From NCBI GenBank assembly GCA_020049615.1, contig JAIFKN010000207.1, forward strand, positions 1 to 5,803: 5,803 nt of DNA. Direction: 5' to 3'. Under the pieces are notes generated by a model, which worked only from the letters and a program-made list of their open reading frames with translations, was not told the origin of the DNA and did not search any database. This document shows positions 1-5,803 of this stretch, one piece after another. Numbering within the stretch: the first letter of the stretch is position 1; every line of letters begins with the position of its first letter. The stretch comes from a bacterium. Its GTDB lineage: Bacteria > Planctomycetota > UBA11346. Position numbers and translations under genes: made by a program.

Positions 1-3000
1 TTGATCTTCCACGAAGTCGGTGCGACCACCGGACTGGTCGTCGCCGTCACCTTGACCGCCGCGGCCTGCAGGTTCGGCACCCCGTCCTGGGCGACCAGGT
101 AGACGGCATAAGCCGTGTTGGCCGCCAGACTGCTGACCACCTTGGTCGCCTCGGTATTGGCGCTGAGGACGAGGCTGCCGGAGGCGGCAACCGTCACACC
201 GCCGTAGCTCACTCCCGCCTTGACCTGGGCCGCGGTCGGGGCTGCAGCTGCAGCGGCGACCACGATATAGTAGGCGGTACCCGCCTCATCGGTCTTGGCG
301 CGCACGCTGAATCCCGTGCTGGTGACGGAGTTGACCGTCGGCCAGGTTGCGACCCACGCCGGGGCGGTCGTGTCTGCGGTGCCGCTGCGCGGACTCTCGG
401 CGGGACCAACCCCGCTCGGGACATAGGCGGCACTCGCGCTCAGCAGGATGCGGTCGATGCGATAGCCGTCTTCGCGCCGACGCAGGCTGAAGGCATGGTT
501 GCCGGCGCTGAGTGTGGTGGTCGTGGACAGTTTCACCCATCCGAAGCCGGTCGATGATCCGGTGCTGAAGTAGCCTGTACCAATCTGGGCTCCATCGACT
601 CCGGCGAAGACCGAGTCCCCGGCACCATTGGGGGCGCTCACCCGCACCCAGGCGGTGTAGGCTCCAGCGGTGGCGATGGAGACATCATAGCGCGCCTCGC
701 AACCGGTGCTCCAGGTGGCGTTGGGGATTCCGGTATCGTTGGTGGTCAGGAAGCCGGTACCGGCGTATCCCGGTGTACTGGTCGCCTGCGTCCAGGTGAC
801 GCTGTCTCCATTGGCCGACAGGCTTGAGGTGTTCTCGGCCTCCATGACCAGCAGGCCGCCAGATTCCTGGAAACGGCCACCGAGGTCAGCCGCCATTACC
901 GTCACCGACAGTGGCACCGTGGCAACATCTCCGTCAGCATCGGCCACCCGGGCGAGGAAGCTGTAGGTTCCCGCGGCCGTCGGCGTGCCGCTGAGGTTGC
1001 CTCCGCTGGCGATGGCTAGACCTGGCGGCAGCGGGTTGGACCCGTTCTGCAGCATGGTCCAGGAATAGGGTGCCTCGCCACCGGCCGCCTCGATGTCGTC
1101 GCTGTAGACCGCTCCGACCTGCGCCGTGGTGAGTTCACTCGATTGGGTGGTGACCACCGGCGTGCTGTCGCTGACAGGATGGATCGAGGTGGTCGGAGTG
1201 CCACTGCCGGTGAGGGTCACGGTCAGGGTCTGGCCGTTGGTCGCCGCGATCGGGATGGCCACGGTGAAGCTGCCACCGCTGCCGCTGGCGATGACCCCGA
1301 CGCCACTGAGCTGGGCGCTCCAGGTCAGGCTGCTGCCCGTACCGACGAAGATCACGCTCTGCAGCGGACGCACCGCAGTGCCGCTGGCCGGACTGGTGAT
1401 CAGCGGTCCGGTCGAGGTAAGTGTGGTTGTCGAGGCTTCGATCCACGCCGAGGTCACGCCTGAGCGCAAGGCCCGCACGCGGTAGGCGTAGTTGGTTGCC
1501 GGGGTGAGCCCGTTATCGGTCCAAGTCGTGGCTCCGGCTGCCAGGTTCGCCGCCTGCGACCAGACGCCTGCAACCTGCCGCTGCACCTCGTAGCCGGTCT
1601 CGTTGGTGGCGTTATCGGTCCACTGCAATGCCGCCGTGGTGACGGTCGGCGTGACCAGCAGGGCGCTGGGGGTGGCCGGCGGCGTCACCGTATCCATGCG
1701 CTTGAAGATGGTCATGCACGAGCGGCTTGCCGGGGTCGAGAAGACATAGGCGCCGCTGGCCGAGGCGGACAGCACGGTGTCGGTCTTGGCCATGACATCA
1801 CAGCGCCTGACTTCCCAGGTGCCGGTCGGCAGATTGGCGGTCAGGTTGCTGGCGGCAGCATTCGAACTGAGGACATATTGCGCACCGTCTGCCGCGAGGA
1901 CGCGGAATCCCGACGGCGCGTTGCTGAAGATGCTCGCGGACGGAGCGCCGCGCGGCGACAGGTTCCAGAACGCCAGATGCTGTTCGATGCGGGCACGCAT
2001 CCAACCCAGGTTGTCGGCCGAGGGGTGGACGGCGATGGTCAATCCCAAGGCGCGGAAGCCCTTGAAGTAGCCGCCTGCGCGCGATCCCGTCTTGTGGCCC
2101 GTGGAGCCGTAGCCGCCGCCGGCGAAGCTGCCGAGGATGCCTTCCAGGACATCGGCTTCGCTCGACTCGTTGGGGTCGTAGCCGTTCTCGTCATTGATGC
2201 CCGGCTTCTTCCCGCCGGCATTGTAGTCCGTCCCAATTGCGTCGGCGCAGGCGCCGAGATTGGCGAGATGCAGAGGCAGCTTGCCCTGGCGGATGGTGTG
2301 GGTGTGCCAGGTGCCGTTCAGAGCGGCGCTCCAGCCGCGGGTCGCGTGCGTCGAGATGGGCACCGGATAGGCGAGCCAGGAACGCATCAGGTTGCCCTTG
2401 GCCACCTGATCGGCTTCGTTCGTGACCTCGTTCCACTCGTTGGCCTGGCAGATCCAGACGTTGGGGAATGCGCCGTAGCGCGCCATGATGTATTTGAGGT
2501 AATACTCGTCAGTGACCCTCTGCGTGCCAAAGCCCATGATGAGGTCGGCGATGACATCCTCGCCCATGGCGGTGCGCACAGCCACATCCACCCGCTGCGA
2601 GAAGAAGGTCGGATTGACCCGTTCGGTCTGGCTTTCGGACACAGCTCCGGTCGCGGTGAAGAATGGCTTCACCAGCGGATCGATGTTGGAGGTGCTCGGT
2701 CCTTCCAGACCGAAGCGCACCTTGTTCAGCCCCGCCCGGGCGATGTCCTTGACATCCTCGGTGATGGTCGCGGTGGTGGCGGTTACGCCGTTGGGCTTGT
2801 GCAGGAAGTCGTAATAGGTGCTGCCGACGATGAACTGCCGGCTGCCATTGCTGCGACGGAACCAGCGTCCACCGGCGCTTTCGGCATCGACCTCCCAGAA
2901 TCCACGGTTCGTCGAGGCGGTCGCATTGATGTAATCACCCTCGTGCTCGTTATCGAGCTCGGCGGTGTTTGAAACCACATCGACGAGGTTCCAGCGTCCG

Positions 3001-3269
3001 GACTTGGTCGGGCAGAAGCGGATGACGAAGCGGTTGCCGGAGGATCCGCCAGCGCCGTCGCCGTCCCAGTAGCCGTGTAGGCGATAGGTCGGCGTTCCGC
3101 TCTCGTGGCGGATGTCGGCGTAGAAGGACACCGAACGCGTCGGCGTGCCGGTGGGACCGAAAGTCGGACCGGTAAACGGGATGTCGATGACGCCATAGAC
3201 CGGCGTCGGGGGCAATTCGGCCGCTGCGAGAGGCAGGGTGGCAAGCATCGCGAGCGTGAGAGTGCGCAT
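1..3269 (-). CDS. Large secreted multidomain glycoside hydrolase-like protein (3' end outside window)
   Basis: An open frame of 1089 visible codons reads leftward from ATG at 3269 with no stop. Residues 1-17 (MRTLTLAMLATLPLAAA) form a signal peptide, so the protein is exported. Residues about 22-110 resemble DUF5060 (HGYWDGDG, then RFVIRFCPTKSGRW). Residues about 140-430 resemble a clan GH-A TIM barrel of the DUF4038/apiosidase-like group: NKVRF near R185, ARYGAFPNVWICQANEWNE with candidate acid/base E278, and KPGINDENGY with candidate nucleophile E361, followed by a Gly-rich GSFAGGGYGSTGH stretch. A beta-sandwich (about 440-524) resembles the putative collagen-binding domain that often follows such barrels. 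After it come FN3 (about 528-618), an Ig-like region (about 620-700), He_PIG (about 705-795, LPPGL at 747), a CBM6/35-like domain (about 805-945, EAE at 810-812) and an FN3-like module (about 967-1080). The fold-level call rests on motif recognition. The glycan substrate is unknown, and more modules or a cell-surface anchor may lie beyond the edge. Confidence 0.85.
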   Translation of the reverse strand, partial: MRTLTLAMLATLPLAAAELPPTPVYGVIDIPFTGPTFGPTGTPTRSVSFYADIRHESGTPTYRLHGYWDGDGAGGSSGNRFVIRFCPTKSGRWNLVDVVSNTAELDNEHEGDYINATASTNRGFWEVDAESAGGRWFRRSNGSRQFIVGSTYYDFLHKPNGVTATTATITEDVKDIARAGLNKVRFGLEGPSTSNIDPLVKPFFTATGAVSESQTERVNPTFFSQRVDVAVRTAMGEDVIADLIMGFGTQRVTDEYYLKYIMARYGAFPNVWICQANEWNEVTNEADQVAKGNLMRSWLAYPVPISTHATRGWSAALNGTWHTHTIRQGKLPLHLANLGACADAIGTDYNAGGKKPGINDENGYDPNESSEADVLEGILGSFAGGGYGSTGHKTGSRAGGYFKGFRALGLTIAVHPSADNLGWMRARIEQHLAFWNLSPRGAPSASIFSNAPSGFRVLAADGAQYVLSSNAAASNLTANLPTGTWEVRRCDVMAKTDTVLSASASGAYVFSTPASRSCMTIFKRMDTVTPPATPSALLVTPTVTTAALQWTDNATNETGYEVQRQVAGVWSQAANLAAGATTWTDNGLTPATNYAYRVRALRSGVTSAWIEASTTTLTSTGPLITSPASGTAVRPLQSVIFVGTGSSLTWSAQLSGVGVIASGSGGSFTVAIPIAATNGQTLTVTLTGSGTPTTSIHPVSDSTPVVTTQSSELTTAQVGAVYSDDIEAAGGEAPYSWTMLQNGSNPLPPGLAIASGGNLSGTPTAAGTYSFLARVADADGDVATVPLSVTVMAADLGGRFQESGGLLVMEAENTSSLSANGDSVTWTQATSTPGYAGTGFLTTNDTGIPNATWSTGCEARYDVSIATAGAYTAWVRVSAPNGAGDSVFAGVDGAQIGTGYFSTGSSTGFGWVKLSTTTTLSAGNHAFSLRRREDGYRIDRILLSASAAYVPSGVGPAESPRSGTADTTAPAWVATWPTVNSVTSTGFSVRAKTDEAGTAYYIVVAAAAAAPTAAQVKAGVSYGGVTVAASGSLVLSANTEATKVVSSLAANTAYAVYLVAQDGVPNLQAAAVKVTATTSPVVAPTSWKI

Positions 3270-3274
3270 AGTGT

Positions 3275-3280
3275 TCCTTT
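3275..3280 (-). promoter_or_regulatory. Ribosome binding site of the large hydrolase gene
   Basis: Read on the minus strand, AAAGGA lies 5 bases before the ATG at 3269. This supports that start, and the signal peptide begins directly at it. Confidence 0.7.
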
Positions 3281-3288
3281 ACCCCGTC

Positions 3289-3314
3289 TGTGCCCGGCGC
3301 CGCAATGAGATTAC
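3289..3314 (-). promoter_or_regulatory. Bipartite motif, copy 1 (upstream of the hydrolase gene)
   Basis: On the minus strand this reads GTAATCTC (3314-3307), 9 unconserved bases, then CCGGGCACA (3297-3289). It ends 19 bases before the ATG at 3269, just ahead of the ribosome binding site. It matches the copy at 3373-3398 in 16 of 17 motif positions. The role could be operator, ECF-type promoter or untranslated-leader element; the sequence does not decide which. Confidence 0.55.
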
Positions 3315-3331
3315 ATACGCAAATGCAAAGC

Positions 3332-3347
3332 GTTGAGCGTGTTGAGC
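3332..3347. repeat. Tandem GTTGAGC direct repeat
   Basis: GTTGAGC occurs at 3332-3338 and again at 3341-3347, separated by GT, giving a 9-base period. It sits almost at the centre between the two bipartite motifs. It could be a regulator half-site pair or chance; both copies contain a TTGAGC that resembles a -35 box. Confidence 0.35.
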
Positions 3348-3372
3348 TTACAGACATTCTGCTCTGCATTCT

Positions 3373-3398
3373 GTCATCTCGTCCGATGTCCGGGCACA
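3373..3398 (+). promoter_or_regulatory. Bipartite motif, copy 2 (upstream of the small ORF/sigma operon)
   Basis: This reads GTCATCTC (3373-3380), 9 unconserved bases, then CCGGGCACA (3390-3398), ending 18 bases before the ATG at 3417. It mirrors the copy at 3289-3314. The two copies have the same internal spacing and nearly the same distance to their start codons, while the 9 bases between the blocks agree at only one position. That pattern suggests conserved recognition sites rather than a simple recent duplication. TGCATT occurs a few bases upstream of both copies, but at different distances (2 and 7 bases). Confidence 0.55.
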
Positions 3399-3404
3399 TA
3401 CCGG

Positions 3405-3410
3405 TAGGAG
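3405..3410 (+). promoter_or_regulatory. Ribosome-binding-site-like sequence before the small ORF
   Basis: TAGGAG lies 6 bases before ATG at 3417. It is as strong as the ribosome binding sites of the neighbouring genes. It is far from the sigma gene start at 3584, so it is hard to explain unless something is translated from 3417. Confidence 0.5.
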
Positions 3411-3416
3411 CAAGCC

Positions 3417-3587
3417 ATGACGCCCACCATCCGTCTCGGCCATCTCTGTCTTCCCCGAGTCCGGCAACCCGATCGCCCGCTGGCGGCCGGTCTCCATGGC
3501 GAGAGCCACAAGCTCCACCTGCGGCCACACAGGACCATTCCTGCTCGCGATTGCGTCGCTGCAGGTGCGGCGAAGGATCGCGTATGA
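3417..3587 (+). CDS. Possible 56-residue basic small protein or leader peptide
   Basis: The frame starts with ATG at 3417 behind a good TAGGAG site and ends in TGA at 3585-3587, which overlaps the sigma factor ATG (3584-3586) as ATGA. The peptide begins MTPTIRLGHLCLPRV, is rich in Arg and His (for example HKLHLRPHR), has two Cys, and shows no membrane segment or signal peptide. I do not recognise it. For: the ribosome binding site, the overlap geometry matching the next junction, and the regulatory motif placed 18 bases upstream. Against: by hand count the third-position GC is about 65%, no higher than the local background, and no domain is visible. It may be a leader that couples translation to the sigma gene, or part of an untranslated leader. 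Confidence 0.4.
   Translation: MTPTIRLGHLCLPRVRQPDRPLAAGLHGESHKLHLRPHRTIPARDCVAAGAAKDRV
3573..3577 (+). promoter_or_regulatory. Ribosome binding site of the sigma factor gene
   Basis: AAGGA lies 6 bases before ATG at 3584 and 9 bases before the next in-frame ATG at 3587. It favours a start at one of these two codons over far-upstream in-frame ATGs such as 3290. Confidence 0.65.
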
Positions 3588-4129
3588 TGCCCGACGCACA
3601 GCTTGAGGCCGCTTTGGCCGCCGTGCGCAATGGCGACACCGATCGCTATCGTGAAATCGTCGAGCAGTGCCAGGATGGGGTGCGGAGATTCCTCGCCGCA
3701 CGATGCCGGCGCATATCCGAGGTCGAGGAACTGGTTCAGGCGACCTTCGTCACCGCCTACCAGTCGATCGACCAGTGGACGGGTGAAGGCGTGTTCCAGG
3801 CGTGGTTGATCGGCATCGCCAAGAACCACCTCCGCCACCATCAACGCTCCTGGCTGCGCGACCGTTCCACCGGTATCGAAGCCATCGACAGCTTCGCCGC
3901 GCCGGAGACGCATGAGGCCAGCTCGGCCGACGAGGATGCCATCGTCCGCATGCGCCGTTGCATCGGGCAGTTGCCCGAGCGCAGTCGCCGCCTGCTGCAG
4001 CAGCGCTATGCGGATGGCCTGCCCCTCGCCCAACTGGCGCAGCGGTTTTCGACCGCCACCGAGGTCCTGGCGACCCGGCTGCTGCGTCTGCGGCAAGCGC
4101 TCCGCCAATGCATCGAGGCACAGCCATGA
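3584..4129 (+). CDS. ECF-type RNA polymerase sigma factor
   Basis: The 181-residue product is a sigma-70 family protein with only regions 2 and 4, as in ECF factors. Region 2 spans about 22-92, with EVEELVQATFVTAYQSI at the DVVQE-like core-binding helix and FQAWLIGIAKNHLRHHQR for -10 recognition. After a short acidic linker (about 105-119), region 4 spans about 120-178, with RCIGQLPERSRRLLQQRYADG followed by the helix-turn-helix LAQLAQRFSTATEVLATRLLRLR. The C-terminal pattern, ending in RLRQALRQCI, resembles the Rhodopirellula/Verrucomicrobium sigma subfamily. The frame stays open upstream to ATG 3290, but that extension is Pro/Ser/Arg-rich, matches no sigma region and covers the divergent control region, so I chose 3584 behind AAGGA; 3587 is equally possible. 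The gene overlaps the next one by ATGA, implying translational coupling to its likely membrane regulator. The promoters it recognises are not known from sequence. Confidence 0.88.
   Translation: MMPDAQLEAALAAVRNGDTDRYREIVEQCQDGVRRFLAARCRRISEVEELVQATFVTAYQSIDQWTGEGVFQAWLIGIAKNHLRHHQRSWLRDRSTGIEAIDSFAAPETHEASSADEDAIVRMRRCIGQLPERSRRLLQQRYADGLPLAQLAQRFSTATEVLATRLLRLRQALRQCIEAQP
4115..4118 (+). promoter_or_regulatory. Ribosome binding site of the FecR-domain gene
   Basis: GAGG lies 7 bases before ATG at 4126, inside the last codons of the sigma gene. Together with the ATGA overlap it fixes the start and suggests coupled translation. Confidence 0.55.
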
Positions 4130-5370
4130 CCCCCGAGGAGCTCGACCTCGCGGCCGAGGCGCTGGTTTACGATGAACTCGATGCCGTAGCGCAGCAACGC
4201 TTGGCCGAAGCCGTGGCGGCTGATCCGGCGGCCAAGGAACATGTACGTCACGGGGTCCGCGAAGCACTGCTCCTGCACGCCGCCTGCGCAGCCGATCCGT
4301 CGCGGACAGCGGATGCCGTCATGCACCTGCTGCGTTCTGGTCGTAGCAGCCAGCGCATCCGTTTCGATCACAAGGTGGTCAGTAAGCTCCGCCGCCGATC
4401 GCGGCCATCCAACCCCCGTCGTCCTTTCGGCCTAGCCATCGCCCTGGCTGCCGCCCTCGCGTTCGTCATTGCCGGGGTACTGCTGCTGAGTCCCGCAAAG
4501 ATCGATGTGCCGAGGGTGATCGTACGGTCCGGGACGCCTATTTCGGCAGACGGCGTCTCCCTGCCGCCCGGGTCATCCTGTCTCGGGAAGCTCGTCGCGC
4601 CGGAGGCAGTACGGATCGAGGTGCAGGGGATCGGCCTTCTCGACCTCGACGCTGGAACCCGGCTGCAGATCGGCCATCCGCTGGCGTCGGGCATCACCGT
4701 CGAGGCCGGGCGGATAACCGCCGACATCCTTCCGCAAACGGCGGATCGTCCGCTGCGACTGGGGCTGACGCATGCCGAGGTCGTCGTGCTCGGTACCCGC
4801 TTCGTCGCTGAAGTCGCCGCCATCGACAGCGTGTCGCTCATCTCCGGTTCGGTCCGCATCGTGCACCGGACGACGGCGGGAAGCCTGTTGCTGAGGCCGG
4901 GCCAGGCCTGCATCGCCGATGTGACCTCGGTGCGTCTCGATGAATCAGCCCTGTTCGACGGTCAGGCGTACAACCTGTGGTCGGCTGGGACGCTGACTGC
5001 CGTGGGAGTCCAACCCGTGGAGGTCGCCGATCCCGCCGCGCCCGACGGTCGCTGTCTGGCGTTGCCCGCCGCCGGTTCCGGCGTCGAGTTCGCCGTACCG
5101 GCCCAACCGGCCAGGCTCACCGTGTACTGGCGCGAGGATACCGAGATACGCTTGTCGTTGCGCCTGCTGGTCGATGGGCTGGAGGTCCGGCGCATCCAGG
5201 GAGCCAGACGCAACAAGCACTGGCGTGATGAGAGCGTCGATCTGCCGGCGGGTGCCCGACGGGTACGCATCGAGGCCCTGACCGACGCTCTGCCCGCGTC
5301 CAAGTTCGAACCCGGCCTACCCTATGCGTCGAGTGTGCGGATCGGTCGCATCGCCCTGACGCCACGCTGA
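4126..5370 (+). CDS. FecR-domain single-pass membrane protein, probable sigma factor regulator
   Basis: The product has 414 residues in three parts. Residues 1 to about 60 (MTPEELDLAAEALVYDELDA...) are helical and resemble the short cytoplasmic segment found in PVC FecR-like proteins next to ECF sigma genes; this part probably contacts the sigma factor. A hydrophobic helix at about 102-123 (GLAIALAAALAFVIAGVLLL) follows an Arg/Lys-rich stretch, so the N-terminus should face the cytoplasm. Residues about 130-265 are a FecR domain: LLDLDAGTRLQIG, then the signature AEVVVLGTRFVAEV (217-230), SVSLISGSVRI and LRPGQ. Residues about 266-414 are a beta-rich C-terminal region with no motif I can name; it may be a lectin/LamG-like or carbohydrate-binding fold. 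ATGA overlap with the sigma gene supports a paired role. Whether it inhibits or activates the sigma factor, and what it senses outside, cannot be read here. A longer in-frame extension upstream to 3958 lies wholly within the sigma gene and is rejected. Confidence 0.85.
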   Translation: MTPEELDLAAEALVYDELDAVAQQRLAEAVAADPAAKEHVRHGVREALLLHAACAADPSRTADAVMHLLRSGRSSQRIRFDHKVVSKLRRRSRPSNPRRPFGLAIALAAALAFVIAGVLLLSPAKIDVPRVIVRSGTPISADGVSLPPGSSCLGKLVAPEAVRIEVQGIGLLDLDAGTRLQIGHPLASGITVEAGRITADILPQTADRPLRLGLTHAEVVVLGTRFVAEVAAIDSVSLISGSVRIVHRTTAGSLLLRPGQACIADVTSVRLDESALFDGQAYNLWSAGTLTAVGVQPVEVADPAAPDGRCLALPAAGSGVEFAVPAQPARLTVYWREDTEIRLSLRLLVDGLEVRRIQGARRNKHWRDESVDLPAGARRVRIEALTDALPASKFEPGLPYASSVRIGRIALTPR

Positions 5371-5374
5371 GCGC

Positions 5375-5388
5375 CCAGACTGGTCTGG
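5375..5388. repeat. Compact inverted repeat after the FecR gene
   Basis: CCAGAC and GTCTGG form a perfect 6-base inverted repeat around TG, four bases after the FecR stop codon. No T-run follows, so it is not a typical intrinsic terminator. It could be an operator or a small intercistronic hairpin that separates expression of the next gene, and chance is possible. Confidence 0.4.
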
Positions 5389-5398
5389 TAAACGACCC

Positions 5399-5404
5399 GA
5401 GGAG
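5399..5404 (+). promoter_or_regulatory. Ribosome binding site of the downstream exported protein gene
   Basis: GAGGAG lies 5 bases before ATG at 5410. It is the strongest such site in the window and decides this start. Confidence 0.7.
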
Positions 5405-5409
5405 TGCAC

Positions 5410-5803
5410 ATGCCACCAGTTCCGTGCTTCACACCTTGCTTCGACAACAGGACGTGGCCAGCAGGGCGATGTGTGCTGCTACTGTTTGCCGCGATCTACC
5501 TGGGATCAGCCGAACTGCCGTTGCTGGCCGCAGACGATCTTCGCGATGCCACCCCAGCCGCGGGCCTGGCCCTGGCCGTCACCGGCGGTTCGTTCGACCT
5601 GCGGGGATGGACAACCACCACCGCCAAGGACCAGGTATGCCTGACCCTTCCTGATGGAACCTTCGGACCGAAGGACGCCGGCGCCATCGAGGTGGATCTG
5701 CTCGGCTTCGACCGGCTGCGTCGAGGCAGCGACTGGCGGCTGGTCGGGGGCTTCGAGCCAACGACCCAGCCATCCCGTTTCCAGACCGGCGAGTTCCGCT
5801 GCC
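5410..5803 (+). CDS. Unrecognised exported protein, N-terminal part
   Basis: The frame starts at ATG 5410 behind GAGGAG and stays open for 131 codons to the window edge. Residues about 20-41 (RCVLLLFAAIYLGSAELPLLAA) form a hydrophobic stretch after Arg14 and Arg20. This fits a signal peptide with an unusually long N-region, cleaved near A34 or A41, or else a membrane anchor. The mature part begins DDLRDATPAAGLALAVTGGSFDLRGW and looks beta-rich, with Gly/Thr turns (LTLPDGTFGPKDAG, DWRLVGGFEP). I recognise no domain. It lies 39 bases after the FecR gene on the same strand, so it may belong to the same operon, and its export fits a cell-envelope or extracellular role beside the hydrolase. Codon choice (mostly G or C in third position) resembles the neighbours, which supports a real gene. 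Confidence 0.7.
   Translation, partial: MPPVPCFTPCFDNRTWPAGRCVLLLFAAIYLGSAELPLLAADDLRDATPAAGLALAVTGGSFDLRGWTTTTAKDQVCLTLPDGTFGPKDAGAIEVDLLGFDRLRRGSDWRLVGGFEPTTQPSRFQTGEFRC

Larger units (their letters stand above)
3270..3416. promoter_or_regulatory. Divergent control region
   Basis: This 147-base stretch separates the leftward hydrolase gene from the rightward small ORF/sigma operon. Its centre is more AT-rich than the surrounding genes. It contains two inverted copies of a bipartite motif (annotated separately) and a tandem GTTGAGC pair. I see no convincing housekeeping promoter: TTGAGC at 3333-3338 or 3342-3347 could serve as a -35 box, but no good -10 box follows at the right distance. 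I also see no terminator. Both transcription units should start here, because no other non-coding space is available upstream of either. Confidence 0.7.

Noticed and set aside
241..256. CTGCAG-type short repeat
   Set aside because: It encodes the poly-Ala run in the last FN3-like module, a natural variant of an Ala-rich stretch in this module type, so there is no need for a separate repeat feature.
1878..2972. A 364-codon open frame on the plus strand
   Set aside because: It is antisense to the hydrolase gene, whose frame carries a signal peptide and recognisable catalytic motifs. The plus-strand product is a featureless string of Gly, Ala, Arg, Val and Asp typical of a GC-rich shadow frame.
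3290..3583. N-terminal extension of the sigma factor from ATG 3290
   Set aside because: The extension is low-complexity and unlike any sigma region, has no good ribosome binding site, and would translate through the divergent control region and its motifs. ATG 3584 with AAGGA fits the family length.
3958..4125. Upstream extension of the FecR protein from ATG 3958
   Set aside because: It is entirely inside the sigma factor region 4 coding sequence in another frame. ATG 4126 has a ribosome binding site and begins the conserved N-terminal segment.
3374..4267. A 297-codon open frame on the minus strand
   Set aside because: It lies opposite the sigma factor gene and the start of the FecR gene, both of which have clear domains. 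Its product shows no domain and is rich in Arg, Pro and Gly.
5375..5388. Intrinsic terminator after the FecR gene
   Set aside because: The stem is only 5-6 base pairs and is not followed by a run of T; the sequence continues GTAAACGACC. I kept it only as an inverted repeat.

Overview
The window looks like a piece of a GC-rich bacterial chromosome (my estimate by eye is 60-65% GC). It probably comes from the Planctomycetota-Verrucomicrobiota-Lentisphaerota (PVC) group. The reason is a gene set common there: a short ECF-type sigma factor resembling the Rhodopirellula/Verrucomicrobium type, overlapping a one-pass membrane FecR-domain protein, beside a very large secreted multidomain carbohydrate-active protein. 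I infer the phylum from style only; no marker gene is present.

Layout. Positions 1-3269 (minus strand) hold one uninterrupted reading frame whose 3' end lies outside the window. It encodes a signal peptide, a DUF5060-like domain, a TIM-barrel glycoside hydrolase-like domain, a small beta-sandwich, and then FN3, Ig-like, putative-Ig (He_PIG), CBM6/35-like and FN3-like modules. Positions 3270-3416 are a divergent control region. A possible 56-residue small ORF (3417-3587) follows on the plus strand. It overlaps the ECF sigma factor gene (3584-4129), which in turn overlaps the FecR-domain gene (4126-5370). After a 39-base gap with a compact inverted repeat, a gene for an unrecognised exported protein begins (5410) and runs off the window.

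How it may work together. The sigma gene and the membrane FecR protein are translationally coupled, as expected for a sigma factor and its membrane-bound regulator. The most notable signal is in the divergent region. The same bipartite motif (GTAATCTC or GTCATCTC, then 9 bases, then CCGGGCACA) lies upstream of both the large hydrolase gene (3289-3314, minus) and the small ORF/sigma operon (3373-3398, plus). It has the same orientation relative to each gene and is 19 and 18 bases from the respective start codons. This suggests that both units are co-regulated, perhaps by the sigma factor itself, so the module could be an autoregulated circuit for exporting a glycan-degrading protein. The co-regulation and the substrate are inference.
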